Below are positions 1 through 9,508 of a DNA stretch of 64,000 bases, piece after piece (within the stretch, counting starts at the first letter, position 1; each line of letters opens with the position of its first letter). Location: positions 124,001 through 188,000 of the forward strand of contig CAVYBY010000006.1 in assembly GCA_963766935.1 (NCBI GenBank), read 5' to 3'. This stretch comes from CAVYBY01 sp963766935. Its GTDB lineage: Bacteria; Actinomycetota; UBA4738; HRBIN12. The notes under the pieces are model-generated. The model was given only the letters and a program-made list of their open reading frames with translations, was not told the DNA's origin and ran no database searches. The position numbers were made by a program, and so were the translations under genes.

Positions 1-140
1 ACAGCGTCGGCGTCTCGATCCCCTGCGCCTGGCAGGCGTCGAGGATCGTCGCGCCCTCCGGCACGCGCACGGTCTGCGCCGTCGACCGGTCGACATCGAT
101 GGGCCGCCGCGGCGTGTCGACGCGGAATCGGATCGCCCAT
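1..140 (-). CDS. Formate dehydrogenase 2Fe-2S (NuoG-type) subunit, N-terminus only
   Basis: This is the start of a ferredoxin-like iron-sulfur subunit that runs off the window edge. The ATG at 138-140 overlaps the stop of the upstream flavin subunit (TGATG), which places it third in the formate dehydrogenase operon. After a one-base slip near 125 the frame reads VRVPEGATILDACQAQGIET, the opening of the plant-type [2Fe-2S] domain found at the N-terminus of NuoG and of long FdhA proteins. It probably carries electrons between the molybdenum subunit and the flavin subunit. The cluster cysteines lie beyond the edge, so I cannot tell whether it also holds the [4Fe-4S] ligands that the catalytic subunit lacks. 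Confidence 0.6.
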   Translation of the reverse strand, partial: MGDPIPRRHAAAAHRCRPVDGADRARAGGRDDPRRLPGAGDRDADA

Positions 141-1996
141 CAGGCCCCTCCCGCCGAAAAGCGCCGAGCTTCGCCATCGCCGAACCGATCGGCGCTCGAG
201 GCCGGTCTGGCCGAGCCCGCAGATCGAGGCGTCGCTGCATCACCCGGCCGAGGTCCTCGAGCAGGACGAGCTCCGGCCGCGGGACCCAGCGCGCCCCGGA
301 TGCCAGCCGGTCCAGCGCCTCCTCCTGCCGTACGGTCCCGACGCGGCACGGCACGCACTGCCCGCACGACTCGTCGCGGAAGAACGCGGCGATGCGACGG
401 CAGCATGTCGGTCAGGTCGACGGTGTCGTCGAACGCCATCACCACGCCCGAGCCGAGCGTGGCCCCGGCCTCGCGCGTACCCTCGAAGGTGAGCGGCACG
501 TCGAGCTGGTCGGGCATGACGAACCCGCCCGCGGCGCCGCCGAGCAGGACCGCACGCAGCGTCCGCCGTCGCGCACCGCCCGCCAGCGTCCAGCAGCTCG
601 CGCAGCGTGATGCCGAAGTCGCACCTCGTAGACCCCCGGGCGTGCCACGTGCGCCCGAGACGCAGAACAGCTTGCGGCCGGTGGAGCGCTCGGCGCCGAC
701 CGGGGCGTACGCCGGGGCGCCGATCCGCAGGATCTCCAGGCACGTTGTCAGCGTCTCGACGTTGTTGATCCGGTCGGCCTGCCGAACAGGCCGCTGCCGA
801 CCGGGAACGGCGGCTTGTTGCGCGGCTCGCCGCGCTTGCCCTCGATCGAGTTCGAAGAGCGCCGTCTCCTCGCCGCAGATGTAGGCGCCGGCGCCCCGGC
901 GGAGCTCGATGTCGAAGGCGAACCGCTCGCCGAGGACGTCGCGGCCGAGCAGCCCGCGCGCCGCGGGCGGCACCGATCGCGTGGCGCAGCCCGCGCGGTC
1001 GCGCAGCGGGTACTCGCCGCGGATGTAGAGGAACCCCGCTCGCCGCCGGTCGCGAAGCCCGCGATCGTCATGCGCCTCGATCAGGGCGAACGGGTCGCTC
1101 TCCATCAGCACGCGGTCCTTGAACGTCCCCGGCTCGGACTCGTCGGCGTTGCAGACGAGGTAGTGGGGTCGCTGGCCGGCTGGTCGGCGACCGCCGTCCC
1201 ACTTCACCCCGGTCGGGAACGCCGCGCCGCCGCGGCCGAGCAGCTTCGCGTCGGTGATCTCCCGGATCACCCGGCTCGGCTCCGAGCTCGATCGCCCGTC
1301 GACAGCGCCGCGTAGCCGCCGTGGGCGCGGTAGTCGTCGAGCGCATGCGGGTCGACCGCGCCGACGCGCCGAAGCAGCGCGCAGCCCCTCGCGATCGGCG
1401 GGGCTGCTCGTCTGCGGCGCGCGGTTTCCGCGTTCGCACCGCCGGCCGCCCACGCGCCGCCGTGGAAGAACGGTCCGGGCACGTCCAGGGTCACCCACCC
1501 GATCCCGGCGCCGCTCGCCGTGTTCGCCCGCCAGCTGCACCAACGCGGCCGGTGCTCGTTCGCACAGCCCCAGGCACGGGCTCCGGACGACTGATCTCCG
1601 ATCGGGTCCCAGCTCGCCGGCCACATCGGCGATCAGCTCGTTCGCCCCGTTCACCCGGCAGGCGAGGTCGTCGCAGAGATGCAGCACCGTCCGCGGCCGC
1701 GGCTCGACGCTGAACATCGCGTAGAACGTGGCGACGCCGTAGGCCTCGGCGGGCGGCACCGAGAGCCGGCGGCACACGTAGTTCATCCCGCCCTCGCTGA
1801 TCCAGCCGACGCGGTCCTGCAGCGCGTGCAGCGCCGGCAGCAGCAAGGTGCGGAGCTCCCGGACCTCGCGCCCGCCCCGGCCGACGCGGCCCTGGAGGAA
1901 CTCGACGCGTTCGCCCTCGCGGGCCTCGGATACGGCGGGCGGCCCGAGCAACGCGTCGACGGCGGCGCGCTCCTCGTCGGTGGGCGCAGCCGACAT
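140..1996 (-). CDS. Formate dehydrogenase flavin/NADH subunit (NuoE-NuoF fusion), frameshifted
   Basis: The diaphorase subunit of an NAD-dependent formate dehydrogenase, which passes electrons between Fe-S clusters and NAD+. The N-terminal part is NuoE-like (thioredoxin-fold [2Fe-2S]): it reads GWISEGGMNYVCRRL, then CDDLACR and CLGLCERAPA, which hold the four cluster cysteines. The C-terminal part is NuoF-like: GRGGAAFPTGVKW and NADESEPGTFKDR form the FMN/NADH-binding core, followed by GAYICGEETAL and NNVETL. The ATG at 1994-1996 overlaps the stop of the catalytic gene by one base, and the stop overlaps the next ATG. Several single-base slips break the frame, especially in the NuoF half. The family identity is clear, but the exact protein cannot be given. 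Confidence 0.72.
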   Translation of the reverse strand: MSAAPTDEERAAVDALLGPPAVSEAREGERVEFLQGRVGRGGREVRELRTLLLPALHALQDRVGWISEGGMNYVCRRLSVPPAEAYGVATFYAMFSVEPRPRTVLHLCDDLACRVNGANELIADVAGELGPDRRSVVRSPCLGLCERAPAALVQLAGEHGERRRDRVGDPGRARTVLPRRRVGGRRCERGNRAPQTSSPADREGLRAASARRRGRPACARRLPRPRRLRGAVDGRSSSEPSRVIREITDAKLLGRGGAAFPTGVKWDGGRRPAGQRPHYLVCNADESEPGTFKDRVLMESDPFALIEAHDDRGLRDRRRAGFLYIRGEYPLRDRAGCATRSVPPAARGLLGRDVLGERFAFDIELRRGAGAYICGEETALFELDRGQARRAAQQAAVPGRQRPVRQADRINNVETLTTCLEILRIGAPAYAPVGAERSTGRKLFCVSGARGTPGGLRGATSASRCASCWTLAGGARRRTLRAVLLGGAAGGFVMPDQLDVPLTFEGTREAGATLGSGVVMAFDDTVDLTDMLPSHRRVLPRRVVRAVRAVPRRDRTAGGGAGPAGIRGALGPAAGARPARGPRPGDAATPRSAGSARPASSADRFGDGEARRFSAGGA

Positions 1997-3945
1997 CAGC
2001 CGGACGTCCAACTCGCCTCCTCCAGCTCGCGGCGGCCGTCGAGCTTCTCCACCCGGATCGCCGTCGCCTTGAACTCGGCGGTGCCGGACTTCGGATCCCA
2101 CGCGTCCAGCGTCAGCAGGTTCGTCTCGATCTGGTCGGGGAAGTGAAACGTCATGAACGCGAGCCCCGGCGCGGAGCGCCGTCGAGATGTGGACCGGCGC
2201 CTCGATCGATCCGCGCCGCGACGAGACCCGCACCCTCTCGCCGTGCGCCATGCCGAGCGACTCGGCGTCGGTCGGGCGACAGCTCGATCGCCTCCGGCCG
2301 GTCGAGCGGCGATCCGATGGACCCCGACTGCACCCCGGTGTTGTACGCCTCCAGACGCCGCCCGGTCGTGAGCCGGATCGGGAACTCCTTCGTCAGCCGG
2401 TCGACCGGCGGCTCGTGCACGACCGACGCTGAACGGCGCGGGGCGACCCGCGCACGTCGGGATCGCTCGACCACAGCCGCTCGTGCAGGAAGAGCGTGCC
2501 GGGGTGCGACTCGTCCGGGCACGGCCAGCGGATGCCGCCGAGCGCGTCCAGCCGCTCCCAGCTCATGCCCGCGTGCATCGGCGAGAGCGAGCGCAGCTCC
2601 TCCCATGCCTCGTGCGGCGGTCACCTCGCCCCAGTCCCCACCGAGGCGGTTCGCGAGCTGCGCGATGATCCAGATGTCGTCCCTGGCCTGCCCCGGCGGA
2701 TCGAGCGCCTTACGGACCAGCTGCACGCGTCGCTCCGAGTTCGTGACCGTCCCCTCGGACTCGAAGGCCCCGTTCGACGCCGGGAGCACCACGTCGGCGA
2801 GCTCCGCGGTCTTCGTCATCACGATGTCCTGGACGATCAGGCAGTCGAGCTCCTCGAGCAGCCGCCGGGCCCGCGTCGTGTCGGCGTCGCTCGAAGCCGG
2901 GTTCTCGCCGATCACGTAGCAGGCCGTGAGATCGCCGCGCTCCATCGCCTCGAACATCTGGGACAGGTGCCAGCCGGGCTCGGGGCTGATCGTGCATCCC
3001 CAGGCGCGCTCGAAGCGCTCTCGAGCCTCGACGTCGGAGGTCGACGTCTTGAAACCCGGGCAGCTTGTTCGGGATGGCGCCCATGTCACCGCCGCCCTGC
3101 ACGTTGTTCTGACCGCGAAGCGGGTTGAGCCCGCTGCCGTAGCGGCCCGACGTGCCCGGTGAGCAGCGCCAGGTTGATCAGCGAGAGCACGTTGTCGGTC
3201 GCCGGTGTGGTGCTCGGTGATCCCGAGCGTCCAGCAGATCATGGCCTTGTCGGCGCTCGCGTAGGCGTGAGCCACCTCTTGGATGACGCTCGCCGGGATG
3301 CCGGTCTCGGCCGCGCCTCGCTCGAGCGTCCAGTCCATGACGCTCGCCGCGTAGGACTCGAAGTTCTCCGTTGCGTTCTCGATGAACGCCTTGTCGTGAA
3401 GGTCGCTCGCGATGATCTCGCGCGCGATCGTGTTCGACAGCGCGATGTCGGTTCCGACGTCGATGCCGAGCCACAGGTCCGCCCAGGCCGCCGACTCGGT
3501 CCGCCGCGGGTCCACGACGATCATTCGGGCGCCCGCGATGCACGCCCTTGAGGAGATGGTGGAAGAAGATGGGGTGCGCGTTGCGCGCGTTCGAGCCCCA
3601 CAACAGGATGAGGTCGGTGTTCTCCACCTCCTCGTATGAGCTGGTCCCGCCACCGGCACCGAACACCGTGGCCAGACCGACCACGCTGGGTGCGTGTCAG
3701 GTGCGGTTGCAGCTATCGATGTTGTTGCTGCCCAGGACCTGACGGCTGAACTTCTGCGCGACGAAGTTCATCTCGTTGGTGGCCTTGGAGCAGCTGAAGA
3801 TGCCGGTTCCCCAGCCCGGGTTCTTGTCCAGGGCGGCGCGGAGCCCCTCGGCGGCCCGGTCGAGGGCCTCGTCCCAAGTGGCGATGCGCAGCGTCCCGTG
3901 GTCGCGAACCATCGGGTCGGTGAGCCGAGCACGATCCCTGCTCAT
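1996..3945 (-). CDS. fdhF: Formate dehydrogenase molybdenum catalytic subunit, selenocysteine-containing (Sec83)
   Basis: Molybdopterin oxidoreductase that interconverts formate and CO2. The ATG at 3945 follows a good AAGGAG site. Codon 83 is TGA inside NNIDSCNRT-UGA-HAPSVVGL, exactly where FdhF enzymes carry the Mo-ligating selenocysteine (Sec140 in E. coli). The frame continues directly into conserved sequence (GAGGGTSSYEEVENTD, LLWGSNARNAHP). Later blocks include GITEHHT, GQNNVQGGGDMGAIPNKLPG, CYVIGENPA and a C-terminal FMTFHFPDQ. The protein is about 57 residues shorter than E. coli FdhF ahead of the Sec and has no CxxCxxxC [4Fe-4S] segment. At least eight single-base slips (for example near 3537, 3203, 3145, 3045, 2615 and 2440) interrupt the rest. 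Repairing each one restores family sequence. Confidence 0.8.
3668..3699 (-). promoter_or_regulatory. Selenocysteine UGA codon with bacterial SECIS-like hairpin
   Basis: On the minus strand the TGA at 3699-3697 is followed after 12 nt by a hairpin at 3684-3668. Stem GUGGUC pairs with GGCCAC (six pairs, one of them U-G) around the loop GGUCU. The same loop sits at the tip of the E. coli fdhF SECIS and is read by SelB. In both genes the first G of the loop is the 19th base after the UGA. The loop falls on conserved Gly-Leu codons, so part of the match follows from protein conservation, but the paired stem does not. The selA, selB, selC and selD genes are not in the window. Confidence 0.75.
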
Positions 3946-3990
3946 ACCCGCTCCTTCCGTCGGCAGGCGGATGCGCCCGTCGCGAAATGA

Positions 3991-3996
3991 ATTCTA
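3991..3996 (-). promoter_or_regulatory. Candidate -10 element of the formate dehydrogenase operon
   Basis: TAGAAT reads on the minus strand about 46-51 bases upstream of the catalytic gene's ATG, in the 123-base gap after fdhD. It would place transcription start near 3984 and give an untranslated leader of about 40 bases. I see no clear -35 partner, so this is a suggestion only. Confidence 0.3.
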
Positions 3997-4068
3997 CGTG
4001 GCCGCCGCGCTCGGCCGGGACGGCAGCCCGGACCGACGGTGACCCCCGGTCGCCCTGCGCCGCAACGA

Positions 4069-4908
4069 TCAGGCGGTGATCCGCTCGGGATGGCTGTAGA
4101 CGTTGAGCCGCCCGTCGCGGACGAACCCGACGACCGTCATCCCCAGCCGGTCCCCGGCCTCGACGGCAAGCGACGAGGGAGCGCTCACGGCGGCCACGAT
4201 CGGGATCCCGGCGACGGCGGCTTTCTGCACGATCTCGAACGACAACCGGCCGCTCACCTGCAGGATGCGATCCGACAGCGGCAGACGTCCCGCCAGCAGC
4301 TGCTCGCCGATCACCTTGTCGACGGCGTTGTGCCGGCCGACGTCCTCCCGAACGGCGACCGGCTCGCCGGCCGGGGTGAACAAACCGGCCGCGTGCAGCC
4401 CGCCGGTCCGGTCGAAGACCCGCTGAGCCGCGCGGAGCGAGTCCGGCAGGCCGAGGAGCACGCCCGGCGATACCGCCGGCCCGGCGGCCACGACGTCGCA
4501 TCGGACCTCCACGTCCTCGAGCGCCGCCTTTCCGCAGATGCCGCACGAGGACGTCGCGTAGAAGTTGCGGTGAAGGGCGTCGTGGTCGAAGGGCCGCTCG
4601 AGGCTCACCGTCACCACGTTGAAGCGCTGCTCGTCGGGACCGGGATCGTCGCAGTAGGCGACCCGGCGCACGTCGCCCGGACCGATCAACCCCTCGGTGA
4701 ACAGGAACCCGGCCGCCAGCTCGAAGTCCCCGCCCGGCGTCCGCATCGTCACGGCGACCGCCCCGGCCACCTGGCCGGGTCCGCCGGCGCGGATCTCGAG
4801 CGGCTCCTCGGTCACGAGTGAGTCCGGGCGCTCCGTGCGAAGGCCGTCGTCGACGGCGATCACCCTGGCCGGGGTCACGTTGCGGCGGGTCGACGGCTCG
4901 TCGGACAT
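4069..4908 (-). CDS. fdhD: Formate dehydrogenase sulfurtransferase FdhD
   Basis: FdhD moves sulfur from a cysteine desulfurase onto the bis-MGD cofactor, a step formate dehydrogenases need for activity. The 279-residue product has the usual family length. It carries SSCGICGKA near residue 123 (the CxxC loop whose first cysteine is essential in E. coli FdhD) and DVGRHNAVDKVIG, the other family signature. It lies directly upstream of the catalytic gene on the same strand but is separated by 123 bases with a candidate promoter, so co-transcription is possible but unproven. The gene is intact, unlike the formate dehydrogenase genes beside it. Confidence 0.93.
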   Translation of the reverse strand: MSDEPSTRRNVTPARVIAVDDGLRTERPDSLVTEEPLEIRAGGPGQVAGAVAVTMRTPGGDFELAAGFLFTEGLIGPGDVRRVAYCDDPGPDEQRFNVVTVSLERPFDHDALHRNFYATSSCGICGKAALEDVEVRCDVVAAGPAVSPGVLLGLPDSLRAAQRVFDRTGGLHAAGLFTPAGEPVAVREDVGRHNAVDKVIGEQLLAGRLPLSDRILQVSGRLSFEIVQKAAVAGIPIVAAVSAPSSLAVEAGDRLGMTVVGFVRDGRLNVYSHPERITA

Positions 4909-4995
4909 CGATCAAGCGTAGGCGCGGGCGCCGGGACGGTCCATTCGCCGGACGGTTATCGTCCCTGCCGCCGACCTCGACACGATTGGAGCCAG

Positions 4996-6667
4996 ATGAA
5001 GTCCGGACTCGAGATCGCCCAGACGACCGCCCTTCGCCCGATCGCCGACGTGGCGGCCGAGGCCGGGATCCTTCCCGACGAGCTCGAGCCGTTCGGCCGC
5101 TACCGCGCCAAGGTCCTCCCGTCGATCCTCGAGCGGCTCGCCGGCGCTCCCGACGGGAAGCTCGTGATCACGACGGCCGTGACGCCGACGAAGGCGGGCG
5201 AGGGCAAGACCACGACGTCGATCTCGCTGACGCAGGGGCTCGGGGCGATCGGCAAGCGGGCGGCCCTGTGCCTGCGCGAGCCGTCCATGGGCCCCGTGTT
5301 CGGCATCAAGGGCGGCGGCACCGGCGGCGGCTACGCCCAGATCGTTCCGATGGAAGAGATCAACCTCCACTTCAACGGGGATTTCCACGCGGTGCAGGCG
5401 GCGCACAACCTGCTCGCCGCCGCACTCGACGCGTCGATGTTCCACGACAACCCGCTCGAACGTGGATCCGGGGACCATCACGTGGCCGCGAACCCTCGAC
5501 GTCAACGACCGCGAGCTGCGCTACACGGTGATCGGGCTCGGCGGGCGAGTCCACGGGATCCCGCGCGAGAACCAGTTCGTCATCGTCGCCGCGTCGGAGA
5601 TCATGGCCGTCCTTGCGCTGGCGAGCGACCTCCAGGACCTGCGTGCCCGGCTCGGGCGGATCGTGGTGGCGACCTCGCACGACGATCGCCCGGTCACCGC
5701 CGAGGAGCTGGGCGTGGCCGGCGCCATGACGGTCGTGATGAAGGACGCCGTCAAGCCAAACCTCGTGCAGACGCTCGAAGGGCAGCCCGTATTCGTCCAC
5801 GCCGGGCCGTTCGGCAACATCGCGCACGCGAACAACTCGATCGTCGAGGACCGCATCGCGCTCAAGCTGGCCGACTACGTCGTCACGGAGGCCGGGTTCG
5901 GCAGCGATCTGGGCTTCCAGAAGTTCTGCGACATCGTCTGCCGCGTCGGCGGGCTGACGCCCTCGGCCAGCGTGCTCGTGACGACGGTTCGCGCCACAAA
6001 GTCGCACGGCGGCGTGCCGTTCGACCGGCTCGGCACCGAAGACCTCGAGGCGGTCCGCGCCGGCATCGACAACGTGGCAGCGCACGTGGAGATCGTCCGC
6101 CGCTACGGCCTGCCCTGCGTCGTCTCGATCAACGCGTTCCCGACCGACACCGACATGGAGCTGAACCTGCTGCGGGACCTCGCCCGCGGCGCGGGCGCCG
6201 AGACCGTGGTCGTGAACCGCGGCTTCGCCGAGGGCGGCGCCGGTGCGGTGGAGCTGGCCGAGGCGGTCGTGGCGGCCTGCGACAAGCCGAGCGACTTCCA
6301 CCGGCTGACGCCAGACGGTACGTCGATCGAGGATCAGATCGAAGCGATCGCGACCGAGCTCTATGGGGCCGACGGGGTGGACATCCTGCCGGCGGCGGCC
6401 CGCGACATCGCGCGGATGCACGAGCTGGGGTTCGGGACGGTCCCGGTGTGCATGGCCAAGACGCACCTGTCCCTCAGCCATGATCCGACCTTGCTCAACC
6501 GGCCCCACGGGTTCCGCCTGCCGGTGCGTAGCGTCCTGCCGAGCGCCGGAGCCGGGTTCGTGGTCGTGCTCTGCGGCGACATGCAGCGGATGCCGGGGCT
6601 GGGCCGCAAGCCGAACTTCACCGGCGTCGACATCGACGGCGGTGGCAGGACGACGGGTCTGTTCTAA
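4996..6667 (+). CDS. fhs: Formate-tetrahydrofolate ligase, one frameshift
   Basis: ATP-dependent formate + THF to 10-formyl-THF. The reaction is reversible and can also yield ATP from formyl-THF. The start MKSGLEIAQTT is followed by TPTKAGEGKTTTS (P-loop) and EPSMGPVFGIKGGGTGGG, all typical of Fhs. The frame breaks at about 5457, where one extra G splits NPLNVDPGTITW. The second part (5462-6667) continues with DVNDRELR and ends GVDIDGGGRTTGLF. Repaired length is about 556 residues, normal for the family. It diverges from fdhD and follows the formate dehydrogenase cluster, which makes formate its obvious shared substrate. The stop overlaps that of the convergent exporter gene. Confidence 0.92.
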
Positions 6668-7314
6668 CGCGAGGCGACCCGGGCGCGATGCCCGCCGAGG
6701 GCCGCCAGCGCGCCGAGCGCGATGTAGACCGCGCCGGTGAACCGGCGGCGGCGGCGCGCGAAGGCCGGGCGGGACCGGAGCCATCCACCCATGCGCGCGG
6801 CCACCAGCGCGTACGCCGAGTCGCTCACCAGGCCGATCGCCATGAAGGTCACGCCCAGCACGAGCATCTGGACGACGGCCGGACCATGGCCCGGACGAAC
6901 GAACTGCGGAAGGAACGCGAGGAAGAACAGGGCGGTCTTCGGGTTCAGGACATTGACCACGACGCCCTGCAGGTACACGCGGGAAAGCGGCTGGCGCCGC
7001 TCCCCGTCCGCGTCGCGTCCCTCCCCATCACCCTTGAGCAGGATCCGGACGCCGAGCACGATCAGATACGCCGCGCCGGCGAGCTTCACGACCCGGAACG
7101 CGGTGGCCGACGAGGCCAGCACCGCGGACACTCCGAACGCCGCTGCCACCACGTGCACGACCGAGCCTGTGTGGATGCCGAGGACCGAGATCAGGCCGGC
7201 GGTCCGGCCCTGGTGGATGCTTCGCGTCACGATGTACGTGACGGCCGGACCGGGCACCACGAGCAGCGCCAGGGCGGCGACGGCGAACAGCGCGAACGTG
7301 CGAGCCTCGGGCAT
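6664..7314 (-). CDS. LysE/RhtB family amino-acid exporter
   Basis: Inner-membrane efflux protein of 216 residues with about six hydrophobic segments. The start ALALLVVPGPAVTYIVTRS is the conserved first helix of the RhtB/LysE family, and LNPKTALFFLAFLPQF is the family's second signature. Such proteins export amino acids or derivatives such as threonine or homoserine lactone, but the substrate cannot be read from sequence. The ATG lies just downstream of the VOC-family gene's likely end, suggesting the two are co-transcribed. Confidence 0.85.
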   Translation of the reverse strand: MPEARTFALFAVAALALLVVPGPAVTYIVTRSIHQGRTAGLISVLGIHTGSVVHVVAAAFGVSAVLASSATAFRVVKLAGAAYLIVLGVRILLKGDGEGRDADGERRQPLSRVYLQGVVVNVLNPKTALFFLAFLPQFVRPGHGPAVVQMLVLGVTFMAIGLVSDSAYALVAARMGGWLRSRPAFARRRRRFTGAVYIALGALAALGGHRARVASR

Positions 7315-7323
7315 CGGCGCAGT

Positions 7324-7828
7324 CTACGGACCGGCACGGCGGGGGTGGGTCGAATCCGTTCGGATCGTCCCCGAGCTCTTCCAGATCATCGAGCGCGTCG
7401 AGATCGAGATCGTCGTCGAGATCGTCGTCGGGCGGCATGACACAGAACTCGTTGCCCTGCGGGTCGAGCATGACGGCCCAGACGTTTCCCTCTTCTTCGG
7501 CCCAGTTTCGAAGGGCCGCGCCGAGCGCATTCAACCGCTCCACCTCGTCCTCGAGCGAGCTGGACGCGACCAGATCGAGATGGACGCGGTTCTTGGTGGC
7601 CTTCTCCTCCGGAACCTCGGTGAACACGAGCACGGGCAGTCCCGAGCCGTCCGGCGGCTCGAGGACCACGGACGGGTCGTCCTCGGGATCGATGATCCCC
7701 TTCTCCTGGAGCCGGGCCAGCTCGTCCTCGTCGTAGGGCGCGATCGACCAGTCCAAGGCCGCCGCCCAGAAGCGGGCGAGCGGGGCGGCATCCTCGCAAT
7801 CGAAGGCGATGGCGTCGATCCGCAGCAC
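7324..7828 (-). CDS. VOC (glyoxalase/bleomycin-resistance fold) protein
   Basis: The product starts MLRIDAIAFDCEDAAPLARF and contains VHLDLV and DPQGNEFCVM, the strand pattern of the vicinal-oxygen-chelate fold. The C-terminus is an unusual acidic tail rich in Asp and Leu (PPDDDLDDDLDLDALDDLEE). As written the frame stays open to 7028, deep inside the downstream exporter gene. A one-base slip in the C-rich run near 7345 would instead end it at the TAG at 7324, ten bases before the exporter's ATG. I therefore give 7324 as the likely end. The substrate is unknown, and similar short VOC proteins are common in Actinomycetota. Confidence 0.7.
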
Positions 7829-7854
7829 GGTGCGGAAGCGTACCGCCGGTGCCC

Positions 7855-8514
7855 TCAGGAGGAAAGCCGAGCGGCGAACGCGGCCTCGGCCGCCTCCAAT
7901 CCGAGATCGGCCCGCCCGCGGATCTCCGCGATGTCCTCCAGATAGGCGTCCCGGGCGGCGGTGTCGCGCAGGGCCGCGGCGTTGATGGACACGTTCGCGC
8001 TCGCCGAGAGCACGGCCGCGTAGAGCGACGCGGCGGCCGAGAGTCCGTCGCTGGCCGCGTTGACGTTGCCGGCCGCCGTCACATCCCGCGCAAGCTCGAT
8101 CAGGCCGGCGGCGAGCGCCGCCACCGACAGGGGGACGTCGGCCGCACCCCGCGAGGCCTCCTGGATCGCGGCCGACCGCGCCGCCTTCTCCTCGTCGCTC
8201 GTCTTCGGCATCCGGAATCCGGTCATGACCTTCTCGAACGCGGCGGCGTCCTCGTCGGCCAGCTCGAGGAACCGCCCGGCCGCCGAGTCGGCGCGCTCGA
8301 TCGCCGCGGCCATCTGGGTCTGGACGGCTTCGAACCCGGCCTTTCCGACCGTCAGGCGAGCGACCATCGCGATGAGGGCCGCGCCGGTCCCCCCCGCCAG
8401 GGCCGCCGCCGCTCCCCCACCGGGCGTCGGGTCGTTCGAGCCGAGCCCCGCGAGGAATCCCGCGATCGTCAGCTCGCCGATCCGTCGGTCGCGTCGCTCG
8501 TCCTCGGCCATCAT
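7855..8514 (-). CDS. fchA: Methenyl-THF cyclohydrolase / formimino-THF cyclodeaminase FchA
   Basis: A 219-residue protein of the FTCD C-domain family. TPGGGAAAALAG near residue 30 is the family's folate-binding glycine motif, and NVNAASDG and the helix-rich remainder also fit. Members either deaminate 5-formimino-THF to 5,10-methenyl-THF or hydrolyse methenyl-THF to formyl-THF. Here the partner glutamate formimidoyltransferase overlaps its start by four bases (ATGA), favouring the deaminase role. Proximity to fhs would equally suit the FchA cyclohydrolase role of C1 metabolism. Confidence 0.88.
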   Translation of the reverse strand: MMAEDERRDRRIGELTIAGFLAGLGSNDPTPGGGAAAALAGGTGAALIAMVARLTVGKAGFEAVQTQMAAAIERADSAAGRFLELADEDAAAFEKVMTGFRMPKTSDEEKAARSAAIQEASRGAADVPLSVAALAAGLIELARDVTAAGNVNAASDGLSAAASLYAAVLSASANVSINAAALRDTAARDAYLEDIAEIRGRADLGLEAAEAAFAARLSS

Positions 8515-9486
8515 CGGTCCCCTTTCGCTCCCCTTTTCGTTCTTGTTTTCGTTCTGGGCCGCTCCAGCAGGCGCTCGAGCACCTGAGTCGCCGGGTCGAA
8601 TCCTTCCAGGCGCACGTGCGCGGCGTCCGCGGCGGCCAGCGCCGTCGCGGGCACGAGCCCGACGATCTCGGAGGCGCTCACCTTCATGCCCCGCTCACCC
8701 GCGAGCCGCGCCACCTCGTCGAAGGCGGTCCGGACGCCCGTCACGGCGACGTCGACCAGGTTCATCGACACCGTCACGCATCCACGCTCCGCCACGAAGA
8801 AGCCGATCGCGCGCACCGCCGGCAGCCCGCCGCCCGACTCGCGCACCGCGCTGGCGATCTCGCGCGCGGCCGGCTCGTCCCCGGATGCGAGGTACACGTT
8901 GAACGCGACGAGCGGCGGGCGGGCGCCGACGGCCGTCGCCCCGGCCCGCCCCAGTGCGTGGGGGCCCAGATCCGGAAGCCGCTCGCCGCGGGCGACCGCG
9001 TCCCGCACGCCCTCGAACCCGCCGCGGCGGACGTCGGCCAGCGACCGCCGCTCCGGCGCGAGCGCCGCGCGCTCGTAGAAGTAGACCGGCACGTCGAGCG
9101 TCCCCGCCAGGTCCCGGCCGAACGCACGCGCGATCTCGACGCAGGCGTCCATCGTCACGCCGCGAAGCGGCATGAACGGGACCACGTCGACGGCGCCCAT
9201 CCGCGGATGGCTCCCGCGGTGGGCGTCCATGTCGATCAGGCCGATCGCCACCCGCGCGGCCGCGAGCGCGGCGGCGCGCGACCGCCTCGGGGGTCCCGAG
9301 CACCGTCGTGTCCAGCCGGTTGTGGTCCGGGTCGGCTTGGCGATGGACGAGCCGAGCGCCGGGCACGGCGAGCGCGGCGCAGATGCGATCGATCACATCC
9401 GCGCGGCGCCCCTCGCTGAAATTGGGCACGACGCCCACGATCGGCTCGGCGTCGGTCACGGTTGCCGAGGATACCGGCCCCGTCAC
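8511..9486 (-). CDS. Glutamate formimidoyltransferase (FTCD N-domain), one frameshift
   Basis: Transfers the formimino group of N-formimino-L-glutamate, the last intermediate of one histidine degradation route, to THF. The start reads IVGVVPNFSEGRR, the family's opening motif, then DPDHNRLDTTVLGTPEAV. A one-base loss near 9277 shifts the frame, after which it resumes GLIDMDAHRGSHPRMGAVDV (catalytic His region) and VDVAVTG. Repaired length is about 325 residues, normal for a stand-alone FtcD N-domain. It overlaps fchA, so the two halves of the bifunctional mammalian enzyme are adjacent genes here. No other histidine degradation gene is in the window. Confidence 0.85.
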
Positions 9487-9508
9487 CGGCGGCCGTCGGG
9501 CGCCGGGA

